8,791 bases of DNA from an uncultured Bacillota bacterium (GCA_946619805.1 CAMOMM010000023.1:1-8791), one strand, 5' to 3'. Positions 1-7,162 are shown, counted from the first letter of the stretch. Program-made: numbers and translations. The notes: generated from the sequence alone by a model not told the origin.

Positions 1-730
1 GGTATTTGCTCACAGAGGTGCCAGCGGCTATGCACCGGAGAATACCATCATATCTTTTAAGAAGGCCATGGAATTAGGCGCTGACGGCTTTGAACTCGAT
101 GTCCAGCTCACCAGAGATGGTGAGATCGTCGTCATTCACGATGAATGGCTGGAGAGACTTACTGACGGCAAAGGCTTTGTCAGAGACTATACTCTGGAGC
201 AGCTCAGACAGCTGAATTTCAATAAGAACTTCCCGGAATACGGGATCCAGAGAGTACGGACGCTGAAAGAGGTATTTGAACTGGTCAGGGATACTGATAT
301 TGAGATAAATGTCGAACTTAAGACCGGCATCTTCGAATATCCGGGACTGGTGGAAAAGGTATTGGCATTAGCCGAAGAGATGGACATGAAGGACAGGGTC
401 ATCTATTCTTCCTTCAATCATTATACCTGCGTAAAGATAAGAGAACTATTGCCGGAAGCACGTATCGGCTTTCTGTATGGTGATGTGTTCATTGAGGTGG
501 AGCAGTATGTAAAGGATCATGGCGGCGATGCCATTCATCCGGCTTTCTATCTGCTGCAGGATCCGATCCATGCCATTAAAGCCAAGCAGCTAGGTCTGGA
601 AATAAATACCTGGACAGTTAATGAGCCTGCCTACATGGAACTGTGCTGTCAGCTGGGTGTTGACCGTATAATAACAAACTATCCTGATGTGGCATTGGGC
701 ATAGTTGAGAAATTCAAATCATCAAACTAA
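1..730 (+). CDS. Glycerophosphodiester phosphodiesterase family protein (5' end cut by window)
   Basis: This is the GDPD family, TIM-barrel enzymes that hydrolyse glycerophosphodiesters to sn-glycerol 3-phosphate and an alcohol. The frame is open from base 2, giving 242 visible residues before the TAA at 728-730. Visible family marks are the HRG motif at visible residues 4-6, PENT at 12-15, ELD at 31-33 and the HD pair at 46-47, followed by an ELK metal-site motif and a late NTWTVN segment typical of the last barrel strands. Family members usually begin only a few residues before the HRG, so very little is missing; the first internal Met, at 68, lies after the catalytic HRG and cannot be the true start. 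No signal peptide or membrane segment is visible, so it is probably cytosolic. It converges with the minus-strand gene that follows. The family call is firm; the exact substrate is unknown. Confidence 0.93.
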   Translation, partial: VFAHRGASGYAPENTIISFKKAMELGADGFELDVQLTRDGEIVVIHDEWLERLTDGKGFVRDYTLEQLRQLNFNKNFPEYGIQRVRTLKEVFELVRDTDIEINVELKTGIFEYPGLVEKVLALAEEMDMKDRVIYSSFNHYTCVKIRELLPEARIGFLYGDVFIEVEQYVKDHGGDAIHPAFYLLQDPIHAIKAKQLGLEINTWTVNEPAYMELCCQLGVDRIITNYPDVALGIVEKFKSSN

Positions 731-742
731 GTATTACTAAAA

Positions 743-770
743 AACGGGGGTCAGAGATCTGACTCCCGTT
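743..770 (-). terminator. Intrinsic terminator of the beta-CASP gene, possibly bidirectional
   Basis: The arms 743-755 and 758-770 form a 13-base-pair stem with one G-T wobble (749/764) around a GA centre. Read on the minus strand, the hairpin is followed by a run of six T (the A run at 739-744 on the plus strand), which fits termination of the minus-strand gene whose stop codon lies at 769-771 and overlaps the hairpin. On the plus strand the following bases (AATTCAAT) are a weaker U tract, so termination of the GDPD gene here is less certain. Confidence 0.8.
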
Positions 771-1968
771 AATTCAATATCAGTGAATCATCTGTACCGC
801 ATACAACGTTAATGCTGTTGTTCTGAAGTTTTTTCTTAAGGGCGGTACAGTTTTTCTTCCGGCTGTGGAACAACATGACGTTCTGGGCCCTGCACTGTGA
901 GATCACCTTTAATACGTCCTCTTCATCCAGATGAACCTTTATGGTAAGCTGGACAACCCGGCACTTTATATTGTTTTCCCTGCGGTATTCTTCCTTGAGA
1001 AGATTGTTGGCCAGGGTACCGGCAGCACTGTGACCGGAAATGATAATTGTTGAATCCGGATCGTCTTTTACGGTTTCAAAGTATTCTGCCGCAGCCGCTG
1101 TAGTCATCATTCCATCCCCGAACAGATAGGTGCCGGGCAGATCTGAATTTCTGATCTCGGAGGTTACTGCTGTATAGTCGGCTTCAGATGAACTGATGTC
1201 CTTTATCCAGTCTTTTTCGCTAAAGAATGATGCGGTATTCTTCAGAATGTTGTTTTCGGCAGAAGGGTTGAGCTTCTGTGATTTCAGCCATTCAAACATG
1301 TCAATGCCGCGGCCGTTTGCCGGAACGGGAAGCAGCAGTCTGCCCTTATTTCTGCGGGAGTATTCCGCCAGTGCTCTGTATTGCTGTTTCTGATCAAGGA
1401 CTTTGCCGGCATATGCAGAGTCAATGATCACGGTATCAGCTTCAGGGTACGGATCAGTTACCAGCAGCAGGGAATCCATGGTGGTATCGCCGGTGTAGAG
1501 AATGCGGTGATTCTCCATGGTGAACAGATACCACAAGGAGCCGATCATGTGGCCGCTTCTTCCATATTTTATATTTAAGTCCAGTTGCTTTAGCGGCTTA
1601 TAGGACAGTTTATCTATATTGTTTTTGTCAAAGGGAAGTATACCGTTATTCTTCTCAACATATTCCGCCCATTTTCTCAGATAGCCCGGGATAAGCTCAA
1701 TGGTTTCCTCAGAGGCGTAGATGTCCTTGCGGTAACCTAACTCATAAAGATATGGCAGGGCAGCAGTGTGATCCTCGTGGGCATGGGAAATGATCACATA
1801 ATCAAGTGATGACACGATTTCAGCAGTCAGGTTCGGGTATACGCGTGATACTGCGGCGATTTCCCTTCTGACACCGCAGTCCAGCAAAACGTTACAGGAA
1901 TCACTCTGCAGCAGGAAACAGTTGCGGCTGTCTTCACCGCTTCCGCCTAATGAGGTTATTCTGATCAT
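769..1968 (-). CDS. Metallo-beta-lactamase fold protein of the beta-CASP (RNA-processing nuclease-like) type
   Basis: A 399-residue protein. The N-terminal metallo-beta-lactamase domain carries HAHEDH at residues 62-67 (metal ligands H62, H64, D66, H67), SGH with H140, and TGD with D161. The order of later motifs fits the beta-CASP group: an acidic motif A candidate at D183 (IIDSAYAG), an SGHSAAGT loop near 311-318, a motif B candidate H346 in KVHLDEED, and a motif C candidate H368 in LFHSRKKN. The CASP insertion would lie roughly between 190 and 330. Known beta-CASP members are zinc-dependent endo- or exonucleases acting on RNA, and a few act on DNA. There is no KH domain, signal peptide or membrane segment, so it is probably cytosolic. 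The ATG is preceded by AAGGAG at 1977-1982. It is transcribed away from the transporter operon. Nuclease activity is inferred from the family; the substrate is unknown. Confidence 0.85.
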   Translation of the reverse strand: MIRITSLGGSGEDSRNCFLLQSDSCNVLLDCGVRREIAAVSRVYPNLTAEIVSSLDYVIISHAHEDHTAALPYLYELGYRKDIYASEETIELIPGYLRKWAEYVEKNNGILPFDKNNIDKLSYKPLKQLDLNIKYGRSGHMIGSLWYLFTMENHRILYTGDTTMDSLLLVTDPYPEADTVIIDSAYAGKVLDQKQQYRALAEYSRRNKGRLLLPVPANGRGIDMFEWLKSQKLNPSAENNILKNTASFFSEKDWIKDISSSEADYTAVTSEIRNSDLPGTYLFGDGMMTTAAAAEYFETVKDDPDSTIIISGHSAAGTLANNLLKEEYRRENNIKCRVVQLTIKVHLDEEDVLKVISQCRAQNVMLFHSRKKNCTALKKKLQNNSINVVCGTDDSLILN

Positions 1969-1976
1969 GGGACAAT

Positions 1977-1982
1977 CTCCTT
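1977..1982 (-). promoter_or_regulatory. Ribosome binding site of the beta-CASP gene
   Basis: Minus-strand AAGGAG eight bases before the ATG at 1968-1966. It fixes the start codon. Upstream there is only a weak promoter candidate (TTTACA at 2014-2009 with an AT-rich -10-like stretch near 1991-1984). Confidence 0.75.
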
Positions 1983-2043
1983 CTCTATATTCTATTCTAT
2001 TACAAAACTGTAAACTGCTGTTGCATGTTGTGAAAAAAACATA

Positions 2044-2082
2044 AACTTACATGATCGATGTTATTGAAAAATATGGTAAGTT
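2044..2082. repeat. Inverted repeat in the divergent intergenic region, possible operator
   Basis: AACTTAC at 2044-2050 is exactly repeated in inverted form as GTAAGTT at 2076-2082, with 25 bases between. The right arm abuts the place where the -35 contact of the putative plus-strand promoter would lie. The centre contains an ATCGAT palindrome (2054-2059). Seven-base arms can arise by chance in AT-rich DNA, so an operator role is only a suggestion. Confidence 0.3.
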
Positions 2083-2092
2083 ATCTCAAACG

Positions 2093-2101
2093 TGTTAAAA
2101 T
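2093..2101 (+). promoter_or_regulatory. Putative extended -10 promoter of the transporter operon
   Basis: TGT followed directly by TAAAAT gives an extended -10 element (TGN plus a hexamer differing from TATAAT at one position). No good -35 hexamer stands 16-18 bases upstream, which is common with extended -10 promoters. Transcription would start near 2108, leaving a leader of about 35 bases. A second TAAAAT overlaps at 2101-2106 and could be used instead. Confidence 0.45.
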
Positions 2102-2130
2102 AAAATTATGAAAAGTTGCTGAAAACAATG

Positions 2131-2138
2131 AAAGGGGA
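2131..2138 (+). promoter_or_regulatory. Ribosome binding site deciding the start of the binding-protein gene
   Basis: AAAGGGGA ends four bases before the ATG at 2143. The in-frame alternatives upstream (TTG at 2116, ATG at 2128) have no comparable site and would add residues in front of a well-formed lipoprotein signal peptide, so 2143 is preferred. Confidence 0.8.
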
Positions 2139-2142
2139 TTAT

Positions 2143-3180
2143 ATGAAAAAGTTTTTAAGCATTTTATTGTGTGTTTTAGTTGTTTTATCTGTCGCAGCTT
2201 GCGGCAAGAAAGATGAAACTCCTAGCGGACAGGGCGAAGGAAACGAAAAGTATTCCGGAACTGTCATGCTGTACACATCTGCCGGTGAAGATGCTGCTCA
2301 GTCACTGAAGGAAGTTTTCGAAAAGAAATATCCTAACGTAACATTAGACTTCTATGCTGCAACTTCTGGTAAGTGCAACACTAAGTTAGCTACAGAATTT
2401 GAGGCTGGAAATGTATCATGCGACGTTGTCTGGTTAGCTGAACCTTCTGGATTGATCGACTTCAAGAACCAGGACCGTTTATTACAGTACAAGTCACCAT
2501 TTGCTGATGCTGTTGCTGCTCCATTCAAGGATCCGGATGGCTACTATTGCGGTGCACGTATTCTGATCATGGGTCTTGCCTACAGTGAAACTACCTGCCC
2601 TAAGGATCAGGTTCCATTAAACTTTGACGGTTTATTAGATCCTAACTTCACAGGTCAGATCATCATGGCTGATCCAAATGCTTCAGGTTCTTCTAAGGCA
2701 TTCGTATATGGCCTCGTTCACAGTGAAAAGTACGGCTGGGAATACTTCGAAAAGTTAGCTGAACAGAAGCTGGAATTCGATACAAGCGCCAACGCTGTTA
2801 ACCAGAAGATCGCCGGCGGCGAATACAAGATCGGTGTTTCACCTGAACATACAACTCTGAATTCAATTTCACAGGGTTCTCCTATTGGATATCAGGCTAC
2901 TCAGGATGTTCTGGCTATTGCCTGCCCGATCGCTATTCCAAAGGGCTGTCCAAATGAAGAATTGGCTAAGTTATTATATGACTTCATCCTTGATCCTCAG
3001 GGTGGCCAGGCTGCATTACCAACATTCAACATTACACCAATCGTTGATGGTATCACTCTTCCAGCAGGTATGAAATCAGCTAAGGAAATCACTGCCAATG
3101 CTCTTCCAATTGACTGGGTAGATCTGGCAAATACCGGAACTGAAATGTTAGAAAAGTTCAACAAACTGTTTGGAAAATAA
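2143..3180 (+). CDS. ABC transporter solute-binding lipoprotein (ferric/phosphonate/sugar-phosphate type)
   Basis: A 345-residue extracellular binding protein that delivers substrate to the permease encoded downstream. The signal peptide has a KK start and a hydrophobic core at residues 4-17, ending in a lipobox VAAC with the lipidated Cys at 20. A charged, Gly-rich linker (21-36) then leads into the mature domain (VMLYTSAG at 41-48). The fold resembles the group holding FbpA/FutA (ferric iron), AfuA (sugar phosphates) and PhnS-like proteins (2-aminoethylphosphonate). The consecutive tyrosines that bind iron in ferric proteins are absent at the expected place; residues 230-240 read IGVSPEHTTLN instead. 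Family resemblance therefore does not prove iron transport, and an anionic organophosphate or phosphonate is more plausible. Leu is mostly TTA and Ala mostly GCT/GCA, unlike the downstream genes, as expected for strong expression. The exact ligand is not determinable. Confidence 0.9.
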   Translation: MKKFLSILLCVLVVLSVAACGKKDETPSGQGEGNEKYSGTVMLYTSAGEDAAQSLKEVFEKKYPNVTLDFYAATSGKCNTKLATEFEAGNVSCDVVWLAEPSGLIDFKNQDRLLQYKSPFADAVAAPFKDPDGYYCGARILIMGLAYSETTCPKDQVPLNFDGLLDPNFTGQIIMADPNASGSSKAFVYGLVHSEKYGWEYFEKLAEQKLEFDTSANAVNQKIAGGEYKIGVSPEHTTLNSISQGSPIGYQATQDVLAIACPIAIPKGCPNEELAKLLYDFILDPQGGQAALPTFNITPIVDGITLPAGMKSAKEITANALPIDWVDLANTGTEMLEKFNKLFGK

Positions 3181-3200
3181 GATAACGATAATTGAATAAA

Positions 3201-3241
3201 AAACAGACATATGTTGGATCGTATCCAACATATGTTTGTTT
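3201..3241 (+). terminator. Intercistronic hairpin, probable partial terminator/attenuator
   Basis: Arms 3201-3219 and 3223-3241 pair over 19 bases with a single G-T wobble (3206/3236) and a CGT loop. The left arm is A-rich and the right arm ends in TTTGTTT, as in an intrinsic terminator. It lies 20 bases after the stop of the binding-protein gene and 20 bases before the GTG of the ATPase gene. Such hairpins after binding-protein genes commonly allow limited readthrough and protect the upstream mRNA 3' end, which gives more binding protein than membrane components. Confidence 0.75.
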
Positions 3242-3246
3242 AAGGG

Positions 3247-3254
3247 AAAGGTGA
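3247..3254 (+). promoter_or_regulatory. Ribosome binding site supporting a GTG start
   Basis: AAAGGTGA ends seven bases before the GTG at 3262 and matches the 3' part of the consensus AAGGAGGTGA. There is no in-frame ATG before the first conserved strand of the ATPase, so the GTG start is accepted. Confidence 0.7.
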
Positions 3255-3261
3255 AGTAACC

Positions 3262-4341
3262 GTGAATAAGATAGAACTTAACAATATTACGGTCAGATAT
3301 GGAACAAATACCGTTCTGGAACACTTCAATCTTACAGTTGAACCGGGGCAGATCCTCGGTATTGTCGGTCCTTCCGGATGCGGCAAGACAACTGTTGTAA
3401 GAGCCATCTGCGGTTTCATAGATCCGCAAGAGGGTACGGTTTCCATAAACGGGAATATCATGTATGACCGCGCAAAGAGAATCAATGTTTCACCTGAGAA
3501 GAGAAATGTCGGTGTTGTATTCCAGGACTACGCTGTCTGGCCGCATCTGACGGTTTATGACAATACAGCTTATCCTCTGAAGAAGCACGGTGTTCCTAAG
3601 GATCAGATCAGACCTCAGGTTGAAGAAGCGTTAAGACTGGTCAACATGTCCAGTTACCATAACTACATGCCTTCACAGCTGTCCGGTGGACAGCAGCAGC
3701 GTGTAGCCATTGCCCGTGCCTTAACATCTTCCAAAGATCTGCTGATAATGGATGAGCCAATCACTAACCTGGACGCCAAGTTAAGAGAACAGATGCTGGT
3801 TGAAATCAGACTGATGCAGGAACAGTTAGGCACCACCATTATCTACATTACTCATGACCAGGAAGCAGCCATGCAGCTGTGTGACAAGATCGTCATCATG
3901 CAGAATGACGGTTCCATCGCTCAGATCGGTACTGATGAAGAAATCATCAGCAATCCGGCCAACCGCTTTGTCTTCAGCTTCGTCGGTGTTTCCAATTTCC
4001 TGCCGGTCATTAAACAGGATGGTAAGGTATATCTTGACTATGATGAAAAGATCCTGCTGTTTGATGAAGTGCCGGCTGAATACCCGGCAGCTGACAGGGC
4101 TGACATCGGCATAAGACCTATGGATATCGTCTTTGATGAAACAAGTCCGGTAAAGGCGAAGATCGTCTCAGCCGTATTCTTCGGTAACATCTACAGCTAT
4201 TTCATTGACATTGCCGGTAATGAATACCGTGTTCAGAGAATAACTTCCGGTAATGAAGAAGACGAAAAGTATGTTGAAGGTCTGGAAATCGGTGTCAGAT
4301 TCCTGAACTGCAAGTACTTTGACAGGGAGGTGAAGAACTGA
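3262..4341 (+). CDS. ABC transporter ATP-binding protein (first of two)
   Basis: A 359-residue cytoplasmic ATPase of the FbpC/PotA/PhnT-like group that powers import through the fused permease. Motifs in order are Walker A GPSGCGKTT at 36-44, Q-loop Q88 (VVFQDYAVWPH), signature LSGGQ at 140-144, Walker B LLIMDEP at 160-166 with catalytic E165, and the switch histidine H198 (ITHDQ). The region from about 245 to 359 is a TOBE-like C-terminal domain, often a site of substrate sensing or regulation in this group. All catalytic residues are present, so it should hydrolyse ATP. The D-loop reads PITNLDA rather than the usual PLSNLDP. The start is GTG. The stop codon overlaps the permease ATG (TGATG at 4339-4343), indicating translational coupling. 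Substrate specificity cannot be read from this subunit. Confidence 0.93.
   Translation: MNKIELNNITVRYGTNTVLEHFNLTVEPGQILGIVGPSGCGKTTVVRAICGFIDPQEGTVSINGNIMYDRAKRINVSPEKRNVGVVFQDYAVWPHLTVYDNTAYPLKKHGVPKDQIRPQVEEALRLVNMSSYHNYMPSQLSGGQQQRVAIARALTSSKDLLIMDEPITNLDAKLREQMLVEIRLMQEQLGTTIIYITHDQEAAMQLCDKIVIMQNDGSIAQIGTDEEIISNPANRFVFSFVGVSNFLPVIKQDGKVYLDYDEKILLFDEVPAEYPAADRADIGIRPMDIVFDETSPVKAKIVSAVFFGNIYSYFIDIAGNEYRVQRITSGNEEDEKYVEGLEIGVRFLNCKYFDREVKN
4325..4333 (+). promoter_or_regulatory. Ribosome binding site of the permease gene
   Basis: GGGAGGTGA, a near-perfect match to the 16S tail complement, lies inside the end of the ATPase gene seven bases before the ATG at 4341. Confidence 0.8.
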
Positions 4342-6056
4342 TGACCAATAAGGATTTCCTGAAACTTGAAGGAAAGAAGAGCGGTATCTCCATGGATAAG
4401 ATCATGACAATTTTCTGTTATGTTGCCCTTATCGCCGTGGTTATCCTGCCTGTATTCATGATCATTTACTATACTTTCTGGGACGGTTCCAAGATCGACT
4501 TTGAAATGTTCAGATCTGTTCTCTTCCAGAAGGAAAATCTGCGGGCCATGAAGAACACTCTTATCATTGCCGTATTCGCAACACTGTTTGCCACTCTGGT
4601 AGGTGTCTTCTTTGCCTGGCTGCTGGGACGCAGTGACATCCCTATGAAGGGATTCATGAAGTTCCTGTTCTCCATCCCGTTCATGATTCCGCCGTTTCTG
4701 GCAGCCATGAGCTGGGATATGATGTTCTCCGGCAGAGGCGGTTATGTCAACAAGCTTCTGATGTCGCTGTTTAATCTGGCAAATGCTCCGTTAAACATCA
4801 ACTCCATTCCGGGCATCATCATTATCGAAGTTGTATATTACTTCCCGTTTGTTTACATGCAGGTCGTCAGTGCTCTGGAAAGAATGGACCCTACTCTGGA
4901 AGAAAGTGCCCGTATTGCCGGGGCTAATCAGATGTATGTCATCCGCAAGATCACCTTGCCACTGACGGTGCCGGCTATCTCATCCGGGGTATTACTGGTA
5001 CTTATCACTTCATTGTCCAACTACGGCATTCCGTCAATGGTAGGTTACTCCAAAGGTATCTTTACATTGCCGACGATGATCGTTGAATTAATGAACAGAT
5101 CAGGAGGAAGCTTCGTCGGCATCAGACAGGCTGCCGCATTGTCCATTGTTCTGGTTATCGTCGTAGCCATTGCACTTGTCATTCAAAGACGTCTGCTTAC
5201 TCACGGCCGTTACGATATCATCAAGGGTAAGTCAATGAGACCTATGCTGATAAAGTTAAGAGGTGCCAAGATACCTCTGCTGGTATTCTCACTGTTCTTC
5301 TTAACTCTGATCGTCATTGCTCCGATCGTAATGATCCTGTTAGTAAGCTTCAACAGAGCATACGGTCTGCCGTTTACCATGGAGAACTTCACGGTAATGC
5401 ATTATGTCAATGTCTTTACCAAGAATGCCATGGTCAAGGACTCCGTCAAGAACTCACTGTTCCTGGCTTTCTCAGCCGGTGCAATATGTCTGGTCTTAGG
5501 CACAATGCTGGCTTATGTTATCTATAAAGTCAAGCCTAAGGGCGGCACGATCCTGGAAATGCTGGCAGTATTGCCTTACTCATTGCCGGGAACCGTCATG
5601 TCAATAGGATGTATCCTGGCCTGGTCAGGTGCATTCTTCGGCATCTCACTCTATAACACCATCTGGATTATTCTGGTTGCCTATATTGCCAGATATCTGT
5701 CCTACGTACTGAAATCGAGCTCGGCAGCCCTGCAGCAGGTTCACCCATCGCTGGAAGAGGCCGCCAGAAGCTGCGGCGCTTCGCACTATGAAGCCCTGAA
5801 GGATGTGACATTGCCGTTGATCAAACCGGCCATGCTGTCAGGATTCTTCCTGGTATTCCTGCCGTGCATGCGTGAGCTGACAACTTCAATTCTGCTGTAC
5901 GGTCCTAAGAGCCGTACACTGGGTGTTGCCATCTATCAGTTACGTATTAACGGACAGATCAACCAGGCAGCGGCTCTGTCAGTGATCACGATCCTGCTGA
6001 TTATCATAATGAATAATCTTGTTAAGTATATTACCAGAGACAGGAGGAAATTATAA
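4341..6056 (+). CDS. ABC transporter permease, two fused transmembrane modules
   Basis: A 571-residue integral membrane protein containing two permease units in one chain, the arrangement of FbpB-type ferric permeases and of permeases annotated as PhnU-like 2-aminoethylphosphonate transporters. About twelve membrane helices can be picked out by eye: roughly 22-47, 72-95, 107-128, 157-178, 210-232 and 262-282 in the first half, then 311-338, 370-395, 405-430, 438-457, 495-515 and 545-566 in the second. Each half has the EAA loop that docks an ATPase: EESARIAGA near 187-195 with a following LPL at 206-208, and EEAARSCGA near 472-480 with LPL at 491-493. One chain can therefore form the whole channel. 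It overlaps the upstream gene by one base and the downstream gene by one base. The family is secure; the substrate is not. Confidence 0.93.
   Translation: MTNKDFLKLEGKKSGISMDKIMTIFCYVALIAVVILPVFMIIYYTFWDGSKIDFEMFRSVLFQKENLRAMKNTLIIAVFATLFATLVGVFFAWLLGRSDIPMKGFMKFLFSIPFMIPPFLAAMSWDMMFSGRGGYVNKLLMSLFNLANAPLNINSIPGIIIIEVVYYFPFVYMQVVSALERMDPTLEESARIAGANQMYVIRKITLPLTVPAISSGVLLVLITSLSNYGIPSMVGYSKGIFTLPTMIVELMNRSGGSFVGIRQAAALSIVLVIVVAIALVIQRRLLTHGRYDIIKGKSMRPMLIKLRGAKIPLLVFSLFFLTLIVIAPIVMILLVSFNRAYGLPFTMENFTVMHYVNVFTKNAMVKDSVKNSLFLAFSAGAICLVLGTMLAYVIYKVKPKGGTILEMLAVLPYSLPGTVMSIGCILAWSGAFFGISLYNTIWIILVAYIARYLSYVLKSSSAALQQVHPSLEEAARSCGASHYEALKDVTLPLIKPAMLSGFFLVFLPCMRELTTSILLYGPKSRTLGVAIYQLRINGQINQAAALSVITILLIIIMNNLVKYITRDRRKL
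6042..6047 (+). promoter_or_regulatory. Ribosome binding site of the second ATPase gene
   Basis: A perfect AGGAGG lies inside the end of the permease gene, eight bases before the ATG at 6056. Confidence 0.85.
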
Positions 6057-7162
6057 TGACTGATCAGATCGTACTGGAACACGTTACCAAGACATTTACA
6101 ACCAAGGAATTAGGTTCTGTTACAGCTGTCAATGATTTCAACCTTACGGTAAAGAAGGGTGAATGTTTCTCCTTCCTGGGTCCTTCCGGATGCGGTAAGA
6201 CTACAACCTTAAGAATGATTGCCGGCTTTGAAGACCTTTCTGAAGGTTCAATATATCTGGGCGGAAAGCTGGTTTCCGACAGATCCAAGAACATTTACAT
6301 TCCACCTGAGAAGAGAGGACTGGGCATGGTCTTCCAGGCATTCGCTGTCTGGCCGCACCTCAATGTCTTTGAAAACATTGCCTTCCCTCTGAAGGTTAAG
6401 AAATTCCCTAAGGATGAAATCAGAAGAAGAGTACTGGAGGCCATGCATTACTGCAATCTTGACGGCCTGGAAAAGACTTTCCCGTCTGATCTGTCCGGCG
6501 GTCAGCAGCAGCGTATTGCCCTGGCGAGAGCCATCGTTGTCAATCCGGAAGCCATGCTGCTGGATGAACCTTTAAGCAATCTGGACCCTCATCTGCGTGA
6601 AAGCATGCGTTTCGAGATCAAGAGACTGCAGAAGGAATTCGGCTTTACGATCATCTTCGTAACTCATGACCAGAGTGAAGCCATGGCCCTGTCAGACCGC
6701 ATGCTGATCATGGATATGGGTAATATCCAGCAGATCGGTACACCTTGGGAACTCTATAACAATCCGAAGAACAGATTTGTTCACAGCTTCCTCGGTCAGT
6801 CTAACTTCATTAATGTCGATGTCAGAAACGGCAAGGTATATCCTAAGGGAGAAACCTCACAGCAGATCTGGGTTGACAATAAACCGTCCAAAAACGGTGA
6901 ACAGGTACTGGCCTGCCGTCCTAACATGATGGAACTGACAAAGGATGACGGTTTCAGATGCCGTATCATCAAGCGTACCTTCAAGACCGACTTTGTTGAG
7001 TATCTGATCAAGGTAGGGGAAGACAGTGCCATCATTCAGGCTCCTCACCGTGTCCTGTTCAAAAACGGTGAAGAATGCTGCGTCAAGATCCATAACCCTG
7101 CCTGGTATGATCTCGAGGACGAAGCTGCTGAAAAGGAAAGAGAGCGTCGTAATGTTGTATAA
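6056..7162 (+). CDS. ABC transporter ATP-binding protein (second of two)
   Basis: A 368-residue cytoplasmic ATPase related to, but clearly different from, the product of the ATPase gene before the permease. Motifs are Walker A GPSGCGKTT at 42-50, Q-loop Q94 (MVFQAFAVWPH), signature LSGGQ at 146-150, Walker B AMLLDEP at 166-172 with E171, D-loop PLSNLDP, and switch H204 (VTHDQ). Residues from about 250 onward are a TOBE-like domain with a charged, Arg/Glu-rich tail. The gene overlaps the permease by one base (TAATG) and the iPGM-like gene by 11 bases. Both ATPases keep all catalytic residues, so the importer may run on an ATPase heterodimer docked on the two different EAA loops of the fused permease. 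Alternatively, each could form homodimers used under different conditions. Confidence 0.93.
   Translation: MTDQIVLEHVTKTFTTKELGSVTAVNDFNLTVKKGECFSFLGPSGCGKTTTLRMIAGFEDLSEGSIYLGGKLVSDRSKNIYIPPEKRGLGMVFQAFAVWPHLNVFENIAFPLKVKKFPKDEIRRRVLEAMHYCNLDGLEKTFPSDLSGGQQQRIALARAIVVNPEAMLLDEPLSNLDPHLRESMRFEIKRLQKEFGFTIIFVTHDQSEAMALSDRMLIMDMGNIQQIGTPWELYNNPKNRFVHSFLGQSNFINVDVRNGKVYPKGETSQQIWVDNKPSKNGEQVLACRPNMMELTKDDGFRCRIIKRTFKTDFVEYLIKVGEDSAIIQAPHRVLFKNGEECCVKIHNPAWYDLEDEAAEKERERRNVV
7134..7144 (+). promoter_or_regulatory. Weak ribosome binding region of the iPGM-like gene
   Basis: The purine-rich stretch AGGAAAGAGAG lies inside the end of the second ATPase gene, before the ATG at 7152. The match to consensus is modest and AGGA is somewhat far from the start. 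Translation probably depends largely on coupling with the overlapping ATPase gene. Confidence 0.5.

Noticed and set aside
68..730. GDPD gene starting at the Met at 68
   Set aside because: The catalytic HRG and PENT motifs lie upstream in the same frame, so the real start is before the window.
2116..2142. Earlier TTG or ATG starts for the binding-protein gene
   Set aside because: They lack a ribosome binding site, and the lipoprotein signal peptide begins naturally at the ATG at 2143 behind AAAGGGGA.
4469..4708. Minus-strand open frame within the permease gene, and similar opposite-strand frames elsewhere in the operon and GDPD gene
   Set aside because: They overlap confident genes, show no recognisable protein features and lack ribosome binding sites; they are shadows of the coding strand.
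7026..7151. Upstream extension of the iPGM-like frame by 42 codons
   Set aside because: It lies wholly inside the second ATPase gene, has no iPGM similarity (basic, shadow-like composition), and the ATG at 7152 begins right at the region alignable to iPGM.
2143..7162. Firm annotation as a ferric iron (FbpABC) transporter
   Set aside because: The iron-binding tyrosine pair is missing from the binding protein and the operon ends in a phosphoester enzyme; family resemblance alone does not settle the substrate.
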